In this document: one piece after another, positions 33,226 through 41,498 of the stretch | Layout: every line of letters starts with the position of its first letter | Position numbering within the stretch: position 1 is the first letter of the stretch | From: Rhodothermus bifroesti | Lineage (GTDB): Bacteria > Bacteroidota > Rhodothermia > Rhodothermales > Rhodothermaceae | Reading direction: 5' to 3' | NCBI RefSeq assembly: GCF_017908595.1 | Contig: NZ_JAGKTL010000001.1 | Coordinates: forward strand, 727,001-791,000 | Length of the DNA stretch: 64,000 nucleotides | Translations under genes and position numbers: made by a program | The notes under the pieces: model-generated | Told to the model about the DNA's origin: nothing | The model's input: only the letters and a program-made list of their open reading frames with translations | The model's database searches: none

Positions 33226-33326
33226 CGTATTTAGAGCGAAGCCTGTCGGCCTAAAGTTTAGGGGCGCAACGTTAGCAAATGATGATTAAAACATCAGTAA
33301 ATGGTTGTCTTTTAGGCATCTATGCT

Positions 33327-34334
33327 TTAGAGCCAGCCTTGGTGGCGGTACCAAGCGATGGTTTCTTGAATGCCTTCTTCAAGGGGGACTTGCTGTCGGT
33401 AGCCGAAGTCTCGACGGGCCTTGTCGACGGTGCACATCTTGCAAGCATATCGAATTTCACGGGCTTTTTCGCGATTGAGGGGGGGATAGGTGCCCGTAAG
33501 ATGTCCGGCAAATTCCACCAGTGCGCCAACAGGTTCAACCAGAAATGGGGGGATGTGGACTGTTAGCGCTCGGCGACCTAAGGCGTGTAGCGTAGCCTTG
33601 CGGATTTCGTGCCAGGAGTAGAACTGCTCGCTACTAATGAAATAGGTTTGGCCTGTGGTGACTTCCGACTCGGCAGCATCGACCATGCCGCGTACTAAGT
33701 CGCGCACATGCACCAGGCTTAGCTCGGGCTTTTGACCGCAGCCGATGATGGGGCAGATGCCCCGGCTGACCATCCGGAAAAAGGTGTAAATGTCAGCTTC
33801 GCGGGGGCCGTAGACGGCTGGTGGCCGCACCACCACGATGGGCAGGCGTTCGGCGTACACGATGCCATCGGTGCGTGGAGTCCACAGGGCCTGTTCCATG
33901 AGGGCTTTACTGCGGCCGTAAGCGCTGATAGGATGCAATGGGGTCTCTTCGGTAGCGATGCCTTTGGGGCAGTAGCCTACGGCAGCCAGGCTGCTGGTGA
34001 TGAGCACTTTGCGCACATGAGGGTTGGCTTCAAGTAGCGCGCCTAGGAGGTTCAAGGTTGCAGTGATGTTGCCTTGCTCAAACGTTGCCCAATCGCGGGC
34101 CCGGGTAACGCCAGCCACATGAAAGACGACGTCTACGTCCCGAAGCGCATGCCACAGCACCTCGATACGGGAAAAGTCTCCCCGGACGGGTACAATGTCG
34201 AGTCCTTCGAGCCAGCGCAGTTGGTTGCGAACCAGGCAGCGCACTTCGCGGTAACCGCGGCGCAGCAGTTCTTCCACCAGGTGACTTCCAATAAAGCCGG
34301 TTCCGCCTGTAACAAATGCGATACCTCGGTGCAT
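33327..34334 (-). CDS. NAD(P)-dependent epimerase/dehydratase (extended SDR)
   Basis: This extended short-chain dehydrogenase of about 335 aa has AFVTGGTGFIGSHLVEELL (nucleotide site), VVFHVAGVTRA, VLITSSLAAVG and the catalytic YGRSKALMEQ (Tyr/Lys). The specific substrate is not evident. It resembles the 'NAD-dependent epimerase' group near 3-beta-hydroxysteroid/dihydroflavonol reductases (VRPPAVYGPREADIYTFFRMV) used on sugar nucleotides, terpenoids or hopanoid precursors. The ATG at 34334 lies directly before HRGIAFVTGG and 8 bp after the rlmD stop; the frame extends 14 codons further upstream without support. Confidence 0.85.
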   Translation of the reverse strand: MHRGIAFVTGGTGFIGSHLVEELLRRGYREVRCLVRNQLRWLEGLDIVPVRGDFSRIEVLWHALRDVDVVFHVAGVTRARDWATFEQGNITATLNLLGALLEANPHVRKVLITSSLAAVGYCPKGIATEETPLHPISAYGRSKALMEQALWTPRTDGIVYAERLPIVVVRPPAVYGPREADIYTFFRMVSRGICPIIGCGQKPELSLVHVRDLVRGMVDAAESEVTTGQTYFISSEQFYSWHEIRKATLHALGRRALTVHIPPFLVEPVGALVEFAGHLTGTYPPLNREKAREIRYACKMCTVDKARRDFGYRQQVPLEEGIQETIAWYRHQGWL

Positions 34335-34342
34335 AGGGGGTG

Positions 34343-35749
34343 TTAGGCTTGGCAGGCGCGTAGCGCGACAACGCACTCAACGTGGTCGGTGTGTGGAAAC
34401 AGATCCACGGGCTGCACGGCCTCAATGCGATAGTGTTCACGAAGCAGCTTTAGGTCGCGCGCCTGCGTTTGGGGATTGCAGCTTACGTACACCAAGCGCT
34501 CAGGCCGAAGCTGAGCAATGCGGCGCACCACTTGAGGATGCATACCGCCCCGGGGCGGATCGACAATGATCACATCAGGGCGACCGTGCATGCGCACAAA
34601 CTCGGGCGTGAGCACCTGGAGCAGATCGCCAGCCACAAACGTGCAATTGGGGATATGGTTAGCCGCCGCATTGGCCCGGGCATTTTCTACTGCCGAAGCC
34701 ACCAGTTCAACACCTACCACATGACGCACGTGCGGCGCGATGAAGATCGAAATGGTCCCTGTGCCGCAGTATAGATCGTAGACCAGATCCTCCGGTTTGA
34801 CTTCGGCCAGCTCGCGCGTGACCTCATAGAGTCGCTCAGCCTGTTCGGTGTTGGTCTGGAAAAACGCCTCTGGCGCAATTTCAAACTGAAACGGGCCAAT
34901 CTTATCATGAATGACTCCTGGGCCAAAGAGGATGTGCGTAGCTTCGCCGTAAGCAACCTGCGCAGGGCTGGTGTTGATGGTATTCACCAGTGTGGTGACT
35001 TCGGGAAAGCGTTGCTGCACGAAAGCCTTCAATTCGGCCATGCGGACTGTGTCGTAGCGGCTGGTGATGAGGTTGACCATCACTTCGCCAGTTCGGGTGC
35101 CGGTGCGGACAACCAGATGGCGCAAGTAGCCCGTGTGGCGACGGATGTCCCAGGGCTCCCAATGTTGTTCTTTGAAAAAGGTCCGCAGGGCATTAAGCAG
35201 GCGGACGGTGATCGGTTCAGGTAAGTGGCACTCTTCCAGATCGATGACTTTGTAGAAGTTGTTGGGCACGTGCAATCCTACAGCGAAGTGGCGGTCGAGC
35301 GGTTGCTGGCTAGCGATTTCCTCAGGTGTGAGCCAGCGCTCGGTGCTAAAGGAAAACTCCATTTTATTGCGGTAGCCGTAAATGCGTGGTGAAGGTAGGG
35401 TTGGGCGCACCGCTACCCCATCGAAGCCGCCGTGATGCACAAGCGCTTCATAGACGCGCTGTCGCTTGGCTTCGAGCTGGGCCTCGTAGTGCACGTGCTG
35501 CCACTTGCAGCCGCCGCAGGTGCCAAAGTACCGGCAGCGGGGTGCTGTGCGCAGCGGGCTAGGCTCAAGCAGCTGGACGATACGCGCTTCAGCATAGCTG
35601 GCCTTGCGCTTGGTGACGCAAACGCGCACCCGGTCGCCCGGTACGCCGCTTTCGATAAAAAGCACATAGCCGTCTACGCGGGTGAGCGACTTCCCGCGGT
35701 CGGCAAACTTTTCGATGCGCAGCTCCAGTTCGTCGCCTTGATGCAGCAC
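34343..35749 (-). CDS. rlmD: 23S rRNA (uracil(1939)-C5)-methyltransferase RlmD/RumA family
   Basis: This SAM-dependent m5U methyltransferase of 23S rRNA is about 468 aa. It has an N-terminal TRAM domain (GDELELRIEKFADRGKSLTRVDGYVLFI) and Fe-S cluster cysteines (RCRYFGTCGGCKWQHV plus an earlier Cys). The SAM domain has YDLYCGTGTISIF, and the catalytic region is VDPPRGGMHPQVVRRI followed by YVSCNPQTQARDL (nucleophile Cys). No ATG starts the frame: GTG at 35749 or TTG at 35794 are the options, and I chose GTG because it directly precedes the TRAM domain. RlmCD-type dual specificity cannot be excluded. Confidence 0.88.
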   Translation of the reverse strand: MLHQGDELELRIEKFADRGKSLTRVDGYVLFIESGVPGDRVRVCVTKRKASYAEARIVQLLEPSPLRTAPRCRYFGTCGGCKWQHVHYEAQLEAKRQRVYEALVHHGGFDGVAVRPTLPSPRIYGYRNKMEFSFSTERWLTPEEIASQQPLDRHFAVGLHVPNNFYKVIDLEECHLPEPITVRLLNALRTFFKEQHWEPWDIRRHTGYLRHLVVRTGTRTGEVMVNLITSRYDTVRMAELKAFVQQRFPEVTTLVNTINTSPAQVAYGEATHILFGPGVIHDKIGPFQFEIAPEAFFQTNTEQAERLYEVTRELAEVKPEDLVYDLYCGTGTISIFIAPHVRHVVGVELVASAVENARANAAANHIPNCTFVAGDLLQVLTPEFVRMHGRPDVIIVDPPRGGMHPQVVRRIAQLRPERLVYVSCNPQTQARDLKLLREHYRIEAVQPVDLFPHTDHVECVVALRACQA

Positions 35750-35813
35750 GTCTCGTTCAAGGAAGCAGCAAAACAGGGCAACAGTACCCCGCAAGAGGGG
35801 TGCAAGTTCAGTC

Positions 35814-36410
35814 TTAATCGGTGAGGAGCGAGGGCAGCTGCCGTTCAGCTTGTCGACCGGCTTCCAGCCACCATCGCAAGGCCTGGGGACGGTCGGCGCA
35901 GGCAGCTAGAACGCGCACCAGTTCGACCTGGCGTGCAGCCACGTAGCGTGCCAGCGCTTGTAGAACGTTGGCGCCTTGAGCTGGATGGCGCTTAAGCAGC
36001 AGTTTAAGATCAGGGCGAAAGAATCCTAGTACTTGGACGTCGGTTACGGCCTGAGCTGTTTCCAAGCGTCGAAATGCTCCTAGTAGGGCAAGATGACCAC
36101 AGGTGTCGTATTCCCCTAGGCGGGCCAATTCGTGGGGTGTCCCCGCGGCGTCTATCAGCAGGCGGACGGTTCCTTGCAGGATGATGTACATGCCTAGCCC
36201 TGGATCGCCTTCGTAGTAGAGCACTTCTTGACAACGATAAGTGCGCTGATGCAAGAGCGGGATTAAGGTGCGCAGCGTGGCTTGCGGTAAGTATTGAAAA
36301 ACAGGAACGCGGCGCAGCACGTAGAGCAATGCTCGGGTGCGTTCTGCCTCTTGCGGACGCGCGACATGCTGGTAAACGCGTTGCAGGCTGTGCCAAAGAG
36401 GATGTAGCAT
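35814..36410 (-). CDS. stand-alone cyclic-nucleotide-binding-domain protein
   Basis: This protein of about 198 aa has one cNMP-binding domain (about residues 35-160: VPVFQYLPQATLRTLIPLLHQRTYRCQEVLYYEGDPGLGMYIILQGTVRLLI, then LGEYDTCGHLALLGAFRRLETAQA). The phosphate-binding cassette shows G-H-L-A-L in place of the consensus G-E-x-A, so cAMP binding is uncertain. After the domain only a helical tail follows, with no winged-helix DNA-binding region and no enzyme domain. The ATG at 36410 is 10 bp after the TamA-like stop. It may be an effector-binding adaptor for that operon, but its function is unknown. Confidence 0.75.
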   Translation of the reverse strand: MLHPLWHSLQRVYQHVARPQEAERTRALLYVLRRVPVFQYLPQATLRTLIPLLHQRTYRCQEVLYYEGDPGLGMYIILQGTVRLLIDAAGTPHELARLGEYDTCGHLALLGAFRRLETAQAVTDVQVLGFFRPDLKLLLKRHPAQGANVLQALARYVAARQVELVRVLAACADRPQALRWWLEAGRQAERQLPSLLTD

Positions 36411-36420
36411 GACAGTTCCG

Positions 36421-38937
36421 CTAAAACGTATGGCCGATGCCAAAGTGCAACATTGGTCGATGCAAGCCGTCAGGGAGCAGGACGGTTCCCGTGCGTGCAG
36501 GATCGTGGATGCGGTAAGCCAGGTCTAGACGCACAATAAGATATTCCCAAGCTAGGCGTAAGCCTAACCCGCCGCTCCAGGCCAGCTCGCGATAAAAACG
36601 GTTGAAGCGAAAACGCCCGGCATCAGGGCCTGGATTTCGGGGGCCTAGCCACACGTTGCCGACGTCGGTGAATACAGCACCGATCCAGTCAGCTGCTAAA
36701 ACGCGGTGCAGCATGCGTTGCCGTAGCTCTCCGCTGAGTTCAAGTTTGATTTCGCCGCCCAGCAGGTTAGCGCCGTCTACGTTATCCGCAAAGCGGACGC
36801 GCCCAGGGCCTAATCCGCGTAGCGACCAACCGCGGATGCTGGAGGCGCCCCCGCTGTAGAAGCGGCGGTCGAAAGGAATAACATCCGCTTGGCCTAAGGG
36901 CTGCGCCCATCCGGCCTGCAGTTTCCAGGCTAGGACCGTGCTTTGGTGTAAAGGACGGTATTGCCTTAAATCGACAGCCAGGCGCACATAAGGGCGGTAT
37001 AGCAGCCGGTTCCCTGATGCGGCTTGCCGAAAGAAGGGCAGCCCAGGTAGCGTACCTTCATGCATCCCCGGCGTAAAAACGTAGCGGTCTAGGAGCTCCG
37101 ACAGCAATGCTCCAGCCTCGAAGGTTAACTCGTAAATATAGCCTCGGTCCCGCAGCAGTGGGTTCAGCCGGGCAGCCTGGAGCGTATAGCGCAACGCGTC
37201 GTTAATCTGAGGTACAGTGTAGTCATCCAAAAGCTGGGCACGCTGGACGGGGTCCTCAATGGGACGCAGCACCTCATCGAGAAAAGCGGCGCGAAAACCG
37301 CTTAGCGTATCTGGGTTGCTCAGGCTAATGTCGATCAGGTCGATCAGGGAAGTAAGCGCGGCGGTGTGCTGGAGTTCAAGCCGAAAGCGGGCTGTACCCC
37401 GACCGCGAATTGCCAAGCGCAACGCATCTCGGCGAGCAGTAAGCCAGCTAAGCGAAAGCCGGGTACGGGCATCGTAAAGCCGTAGCCAGCGTTCAAGCCC
37501 GCCAAAAGGGGTTATGGCGTAGGGGTAAAGCAACGAGGCCGTGAGCTCAATCTGGGCTGAAGTGAGGAGCCCTTCTTCAAAGTTGCCTGCAATGGAGCCA
37601 GAGGTGCGTAGGCTGAACGTTTCGGCATTGCCCAACAGGTTGGCATTTTCGTAAGTCGCGGCTACACCGGTTCCGAGTTCATTTTCAGTGCCGGTTAGGG
37701 GGCCGCTGCGTTGCAGCATGAACGTCTCCAGGCGCAAGCGATGGCGGGGCCGCGTTGTTAGCGTGATCGCCAATGGCAGCCGTGGAGCAGCTTCGCCAAG
37801 AAGACGTGTTGTATCGGTCCATAGCGGAGCAAAGCGTACATAGGTAAACAGGCCTGTAGCCTCTAGCCGACGGCGCGCATTAAGCAGTTGCGCATAGCTG
37901 TACCACTGTCCAGGCTGTATGCGGAGCATGCGGATTAAGAACGCGGACTTGAGTCGACTTTCCTGGCGGCGGGTAATGATGGCGTGCCCTGCAGCAAGAC
38001 TGTCGGCTATAGGAGGAAGCGCAAGCGTATCTCGGTCGAGGTGCAGTTCAGGCTCTGGTCCATCGACTTCAATGTACAAATCCCCTAGGCGATAGCGGGG
38101 GCCTGTACTTGCTTGCAGGATAAGGTCAAACGAGTCTGGGCGAGCAGGTATCACAATAGCACGGATCGAATCGCGCGTTACCGCGGCAAAACCCGCGTTC
38201 CAGAGGAATTCCATTAGATGCCGACGTTCTTCCAATAGGGTCAGCTCTGAGTAGCGTTGCGCTTGAGCGCGTCGGTGCAGTAGCTGCTGAGGATCAACAG
38301 GGCGATGGCGCAGTGCCGAGCGCTGCATCAACGTGCGTTGCTCAATGGGCGTCAGGTGTTCTAGTCCAGCGTAGGTAATTTGCCGCAAGAACGTCGGGGG
38401 TCCTTCGTGGATGCGAAACGTAATGCGCAGCAAGCCTGGCCGTAGTGTATCATACTGGGCCTCGACGCGGGCTTGCGGAAAGCCTTCCTGGTGGTAAAAC
38501 AACGTGAGGCGCTCCAGGTCGGCAGCAACCAAGGCAGTGTCGTGATAGGCCGGGGGTTCACCGCTGGCCATCAGTGCCCGGCTGAGCGCACCACCCAGGC
38601 GGCCGGAGGCGCCCAGCTCATAAAGCCAAAGCCACCAAGTCAGGCCAGGGATGCCCAGAAACTCTCTGTTGGCCGTGGTGCGCACGTAAAGCCGTAGCGT
38701 TTCGTCAGAGAAAGCACGGTTACCTTCCAAGCGCACGTCATGGACCCGCCAGGGCAAAAAAATTTGCTGCTGGGTTTGTCCCCACGTGGGGAAGCTACCC
38801 AGCAGCCCCCAGCTAAATAACACAAGGACAAGCACGTAGCGTAGACAGGGAGAGGCCGGATGACCGACGGGCGTCGATGCGCCGTCTATTCTTCCTCGTA
38901 GTAGAAATCGTCGTCGGCCGTAGGATAATCCGGCCAT
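36421..38937 (-). CDS. BamA/TamA-like outer-membrane assembly protein (Omp85 family)
   Basis: This 838-aa Omp85 protein has a signal peptide around residues 33-53 (VLVLVLFSWGLLGSFPTWGQ). POTRA repeats follow (VHDVRLEGNRAFSDETLRLYV; LRQITYAGLEHLTPIEQRTLM; YRLGDLYIEVDG with a nearby ARRRLEATGLFTYV). The 16-strand barrel carries FYSGGASSIRGWSLRGLGPG (the lid-loop/strand-1 RGW motif) and ends in MLHFGIGHTF. It matches the Bacteroidota TamA/TamL group, but it has no lipobox Cys. Omp85 proteins insert barrels into the outer membrane. The start at 38937 overlaps the DUF2795 gene by 52 bp; no better start exists before the signal. Confidence 0.86.
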   Translation of the reverse strand: MAGLSYGRRRFLLRGRIDGASTPVGHPASPCLRYVLVLVLFSWGLLGSFPTWGQTQQQIFLPWRVHDVRLEGNRAFSDETLRLYVRTTANREFLGIPGLTWWLWLYELGASGRLGGALSRALMASGEPPAYHDTALVAADLERLTLFYHQEGFPQARVEAQYDTLRPGLLRITFRIHEGPPTFLRQITYAGLEHLTPIEQRTLMQRSALRHRPVDPQQLLHRRAQAQRYSELTLLEERRHLMEFLWNAGFAAVTRDSIRAIVIPARPDSFDLILQASTGPRYRLGDLYIEVDGPEPELHLDRDTLALPPIADSLAAGHAIITRRQESRLKSAFLIRMLRIQPGQWYSYAQLLNARRRLEATGLFTYVRFAPLWTDTTRLLGEAAPRLPLAITLTTRPRHRLRLETFMLQRSGPLTGTENELGTGVAATYENANLLGNAETFSLRTSGSIAGNFEEGLLTSAQIELTASLLYPYAITPFGGLERWLRLYDARTRLSLSWLTARRDALRLAIRGRGTARFRLELQHTAALTSLIDLIDISLSNPDTLSGFRAAFLDEVLRPIEDPVQRAQLLDDYTVPQINDALRYTLQAARLNPLLRDRGYIYELTFEAGALLSELLDRYVFTPGMHEGTLPGLPFFRQAASGNRLLYRPYVRLAVDLRQYRPLHQSTVLAWKLQAGWAQPLGQADVIPFDRRFYSGGASSIRGWSLRGLGPGRVRFADNVDGANLLGGEIKLELSGELRQRMLHRVLAADWIGAVFTDVGNVWLGPRNPGPDAGRFRFNRFYRELAWSGGLGLRLAWEYLIVRLDLAYRIHDPARTGTVLLPDGLHRPMLHFGIGHTF

Positions 38938-39107
38938 ATTTCTTCAATGCTCTCGTAAGGCTCCCCGTCGTCCTCCAGTTCCTTGAGGTTTTCGATTACC
39001 TCGATGGGTGCACCCGTACGCTCGGCGTAGTCAATGAGTTCATCGCGGGTGGCCGGCCAGGGTGCATCCTCCAGGTAGGAGGCCAACTCCAGTGTCCAGT
39101 ACCCCAT
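38886..39107 (-). CDS. DUF2795 family acidic protein
   Basis: This short, strongly acidic protein of 73 aa reads YWTLELASYLEDAPWPATRDELIDYAERTGAPIEVIENLKELEDD and ends in EIWPDYPTADDDFYYEEE. This is the DUF2795 pattern (W-T-x-x-L-A-x-Y-L-x-D-x-x-W-P-A-T-x-x-E-L-I-D-Y-A-x-x-x-G-A-P-x-x-V-x-x-x-L). Function is unknown; the fold is a small helical bundle. I set the start at the ATG at 39107, directly before GYWTLEL; the frame extends upstream without support. Its 3' end overlaps the TamA-like gene, so it likely heads that operon. Confidence 0.88.
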   Translation of the reverse strand: MGYWTLELASYLEDAPWPATRDELIDYAERTGAPIEVIENLKELEDDGEPYESIEEIWPDYPTADDDFYYEEE

Positions 39108-39278
39108 CGTCGGCACACAGGTTTGGTTAATAATATTCACACACTCCCTTGGGGCCAGCACAATAGCATACCGACCCGAAAAAAGCAAGAGGCTAATGGG
39201 CTGCCTTGGCCTTTTTCCCTATCGGCGAAAAAGGAAACGGGTTCCCAAAATGACACCGCAACAGAGAAATTTTTTTGT

Positions 39279-40250
39279 TCAGTCTAGCGAAATCGTAGAC
39301 CGTTCAGCAGCCTCCAGCAAACGCTGGTATTCATGGGGTGTCATGCTGGGGGCCACAAACTGCAGTGGATTTAATGGCCGTCCTTGACGATCGCGAACTT
39401 CGTAGTGCAGATGAGGACCCGTAGAATAGCCCGAGTTTCCACTCAAAGCAATTTGATCGCCACGTTGCACTTTTTGTCCAGGACGCACGAGGATTCTGGA
39501 AAGGTGCCCGTAGAGCGTTTGGTATCCCGTAGCCGGATGATCCACGATGATGTAGTTGCCGTAGCCGCTGTTACGGCCAGTTTCGCGGACAACGCCATCG
39601 CCTGGGGCATAAACAGGAGATCCGTAAGGCAGAAGGATATCAATCCCCTCGTGGACCTTGCGGACGCGTAAAATGGGATGCAGACGCATGCCAAAGCCCG
39701 AAACCACAGGGCCATCTGCCGGCAGAAGCGCGGGCATCTGGCGGCGCCAAACTTCACGCCGTTCAGCCAACGTTAGCAATTCGCGGAAGCTAGCATTCTG
39801 CAGTGCAAGCTGGCGTTCCAAGGCGTCCAGTTTTTGCGAGGTTTCCCGCAGTAGGGTGGCAGTAGGTTTGCTAAAACGGTCAAAAGCCGCATAGGCATCG
39901 CTTCCGCCTATACCGACCTGGCGTACGTCTTCTGAGATTGGCTCTGCCTGGAGCAACGTGCGATAGAGCGATTGGTCGTGCGCCGCTAGCTCGTTGAGCC
40001 TGTCGGCAAACTGATCCAGTTTTTGCGTCATGCGGCGAAGCTGAGCCCGAAGGGCTTCGTTTTCAGCTTCTAAGGCCAGCTCACGGGGTGTAGCCAGCCG
40101 ACCCCCGATCTGCCAAACGATCACGCCACCTATCCCTAGGATAAGCACCAAACCGATCAAGATCCAAAGCATGCGCCGGGACGAAGGCGGACGCACCTCG
40201 ACAAACGAGCACGTGGCGTGATCGAAGTAATAGTAGCGATTTTTAGACAT
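39279..40250 (-). CDS. M23 family metallopeptidase (MepM-like) with coiled coil
   Basis: This 323-aa peptidoglycan endopeptidase has one N-terminal membrane helix (about 28-48, LWILIGLVLILGIGGVIVWQ) and a long coiled coil (about 58-175, with LRAQLRRMTQKLDQFADRLNEL). The C-terminal LytM/M23 domain has GFGMRLHPILRVRKVHEGIDI (H-x3-D), GYQTLYGHLSRILV and STGPHLHYEVR (H-x-H), so the zinc site is intact. Such enzymes cut D-Ala-mDAP crosslinks or act as amidase activators. It lies in the same direction as hprK, 208 bp downstream, and has no close partner. Confidence 0.92.
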   Translation of the reverse strand: MSKNRYYYFDHATCSFVEVRPPSSRRMLWILIGLVLILGIGGVIVWQIGGRLATPRELALEAENEALRAQLRRMTQKLDQFADRLNELAAHDQSLYRTLLQAEPISEDVRQVGIGGSDAYAAFDRFSKPTATLLRETSQKLDALERQLALQNASFRELLTLAERREVWRRQMPALLPADGPVVSGFGMRLHPILRVRKVHEGIDILLPYGSPVYAPGDGVVRETGRNSGYGNYIIVDHPATGYQTLYGHLSRILVRPGQKVQRGDQIALSGNSGYSTGPHLHYEVRDRQGRPLNPLQFVAPSMTPHEYQRLLEAAERSTISLD

Positions 40251-40458
40251 AACAACAGCCTACTTACACCACGGCATCGCACTGGCCTTCTTTGCCAAAA
40301 AAATCGTACCCGAAAAGCGCTATCTCTGGGGTCACCCGGCGGGGCTATGCCTTAGAAGGCCAAAACGTTCAGGAAAATACAGGCCTGATCCTTTTCTGTC
40401 AACAGGGGTTAAGTGGACAATGCGATAACTTTGGTTTCTTTTTTACGCATCGGTAAGT

Positions 40459-41487
40459 TTATTCGTAATCTTGCTCAAAGTACTCCGTTCCACGAAGCGG
40501 CACTGAAGAGGCCTTTTGACGGATGCGTTCACTCAAGCGACGGGCAAACACCTCAGCCGGGTCGTAGCCGTAATGGCGCAACAGGTGGTTCATGGCGATT
40601 ACCTCGCAAAGTACAGTGATGTTTTTGCCCGGGGTAATTGGAACTTTGACCATAGGCAGCTCCACGTCCAACAGGCGATAGGTCTCTTCCACCATGTCGA
40701 GCCGGGTGTATTCTGCGGTAGGATCCCAAAGCTCCATTTTCACAACAATTTCAATGCGCTTCTGAAAGCGAATGGCCCTTACGCCAAACATGGCACGCAC
40801 GTCAATAAGCCCTAGCCCCCGTACCTCCATAAAGTGCTGGACCAGGTCGGTGCCGGTGCCCATCAGTACGGTTTCTTCCTTTCGGGTGACAATCACAACG
40901 TCGTCAGCGACTAACCGGTGGCCGCGTTCGACCAAGTCGAGGGCTACCTCACTTTTGCCAATGCCCGGTTTACCGATAAGCAGCAGGCCAATGCCGTAGA
41001 CGTCGACAAGCGATCCGTGGACAGCCGTCTGCGGTGCAAACTGATCATTCAGAAAGTCGCGGAGCAGGGCCATAAAGCGCGTTGAGGGTACCGGCGTGCG
41101 ATAAATTGGCACTCCGGCTTCGGTGGCCATCTGCACCAGTTCGGGATCCAGTTCGTTGTTATCGGTAAGGAAAATGCATGGAATGGGGAACTGGAGCAAA
41201 TTTTGGAAGGCCTTGCGTCGCTGTGCTGGGGACAAGTGGCGCAAATAGCGGTTTTCAGTGTTGCCCAGAATCTGAACGCGCTGGTAGGTAAACAGCTCTG
41301 TATAGCCTGCCAGGACTAGTCCAGGGCGGTTTAGTTCGCTTTCGACGACCAGGCGCAGCGTGTCGTCGGCTGCGTTAACCCGCTCGATAGGAAGGCCTAC
41401 GGTCTTTTGGAGATGTTCGACCATGAAGGCCACCGTGATGGAGTCTTTGCGGTAGACTTTAAAGGGCTGGTAGGGCATGGCCGGCAA
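40459..41487 (-). CDS. hprK: HPr kinase/phosphorylase HprK
   Basis: HprK phosphorylates and dephosphorylates HPr (or a homologue) on serine in response to ATP, phosphate and glycolytic intermediates. The 342-aa protein has the N-terminal receiver-like domain (LVLAGYTELFTYQRVQILG) and the C-terminal kinase domain. The latter carries VHGSLVDVYGIGLLL, the P-loop GKPGIGKSEVALDLVERGHRLVADD, and MEVRGLGLIDVRAMFG followed by the K-x-loop. Length is slightly above the family norm (about 310). The start may be ATG 41487 or 41478. No ptsH or PTS gene is in the window. It is preceded, 11 bp apart, by moxR, and before that by the pseudo-galactokinase. Confidence 0.93.
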   Translation of the reverse strand: MPAMPYQPFKVYRKDSITVAFMVEHLQKTVGLPIERVNAADDTLRLVVESELNRPGLVLAGYTELFTYQRVQILGNTENRYLRHLSPAQRRKAFQNLLQFPIPCIFLTDNNELDPELVQMATEAGVPIYRTPVPSTRFMALLRDFLNDQFAPQTAVHGSLVDVYGIGLLLIGKPGIGKSEVALDLVERGHRLVADDVVIVTRKEETVLMGTGTDLVQHFMEVRGLGLIDVRAMFGVRAIRFQKRIEIVVKMELWDPTAEYTRLDMVEETYRLLDVELPMVKVPITPGKNITVLCEVIAMNHLLRHYGYDPAEVFARRLSERIRQKASSVPLRGTEYFEQDYE

Positions 41488-41498
41488 AAGGCTGGTGG

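Noticed and set aside
39210-39234. CCTTTTTC/GAAAAAGG hairpin downstream of DUF2795 start
   Set aside because: It lies upstream of the DUF2795 gene on the transcribed strand and is not followed by a U-run; likely chance in A/T-rich sequence.
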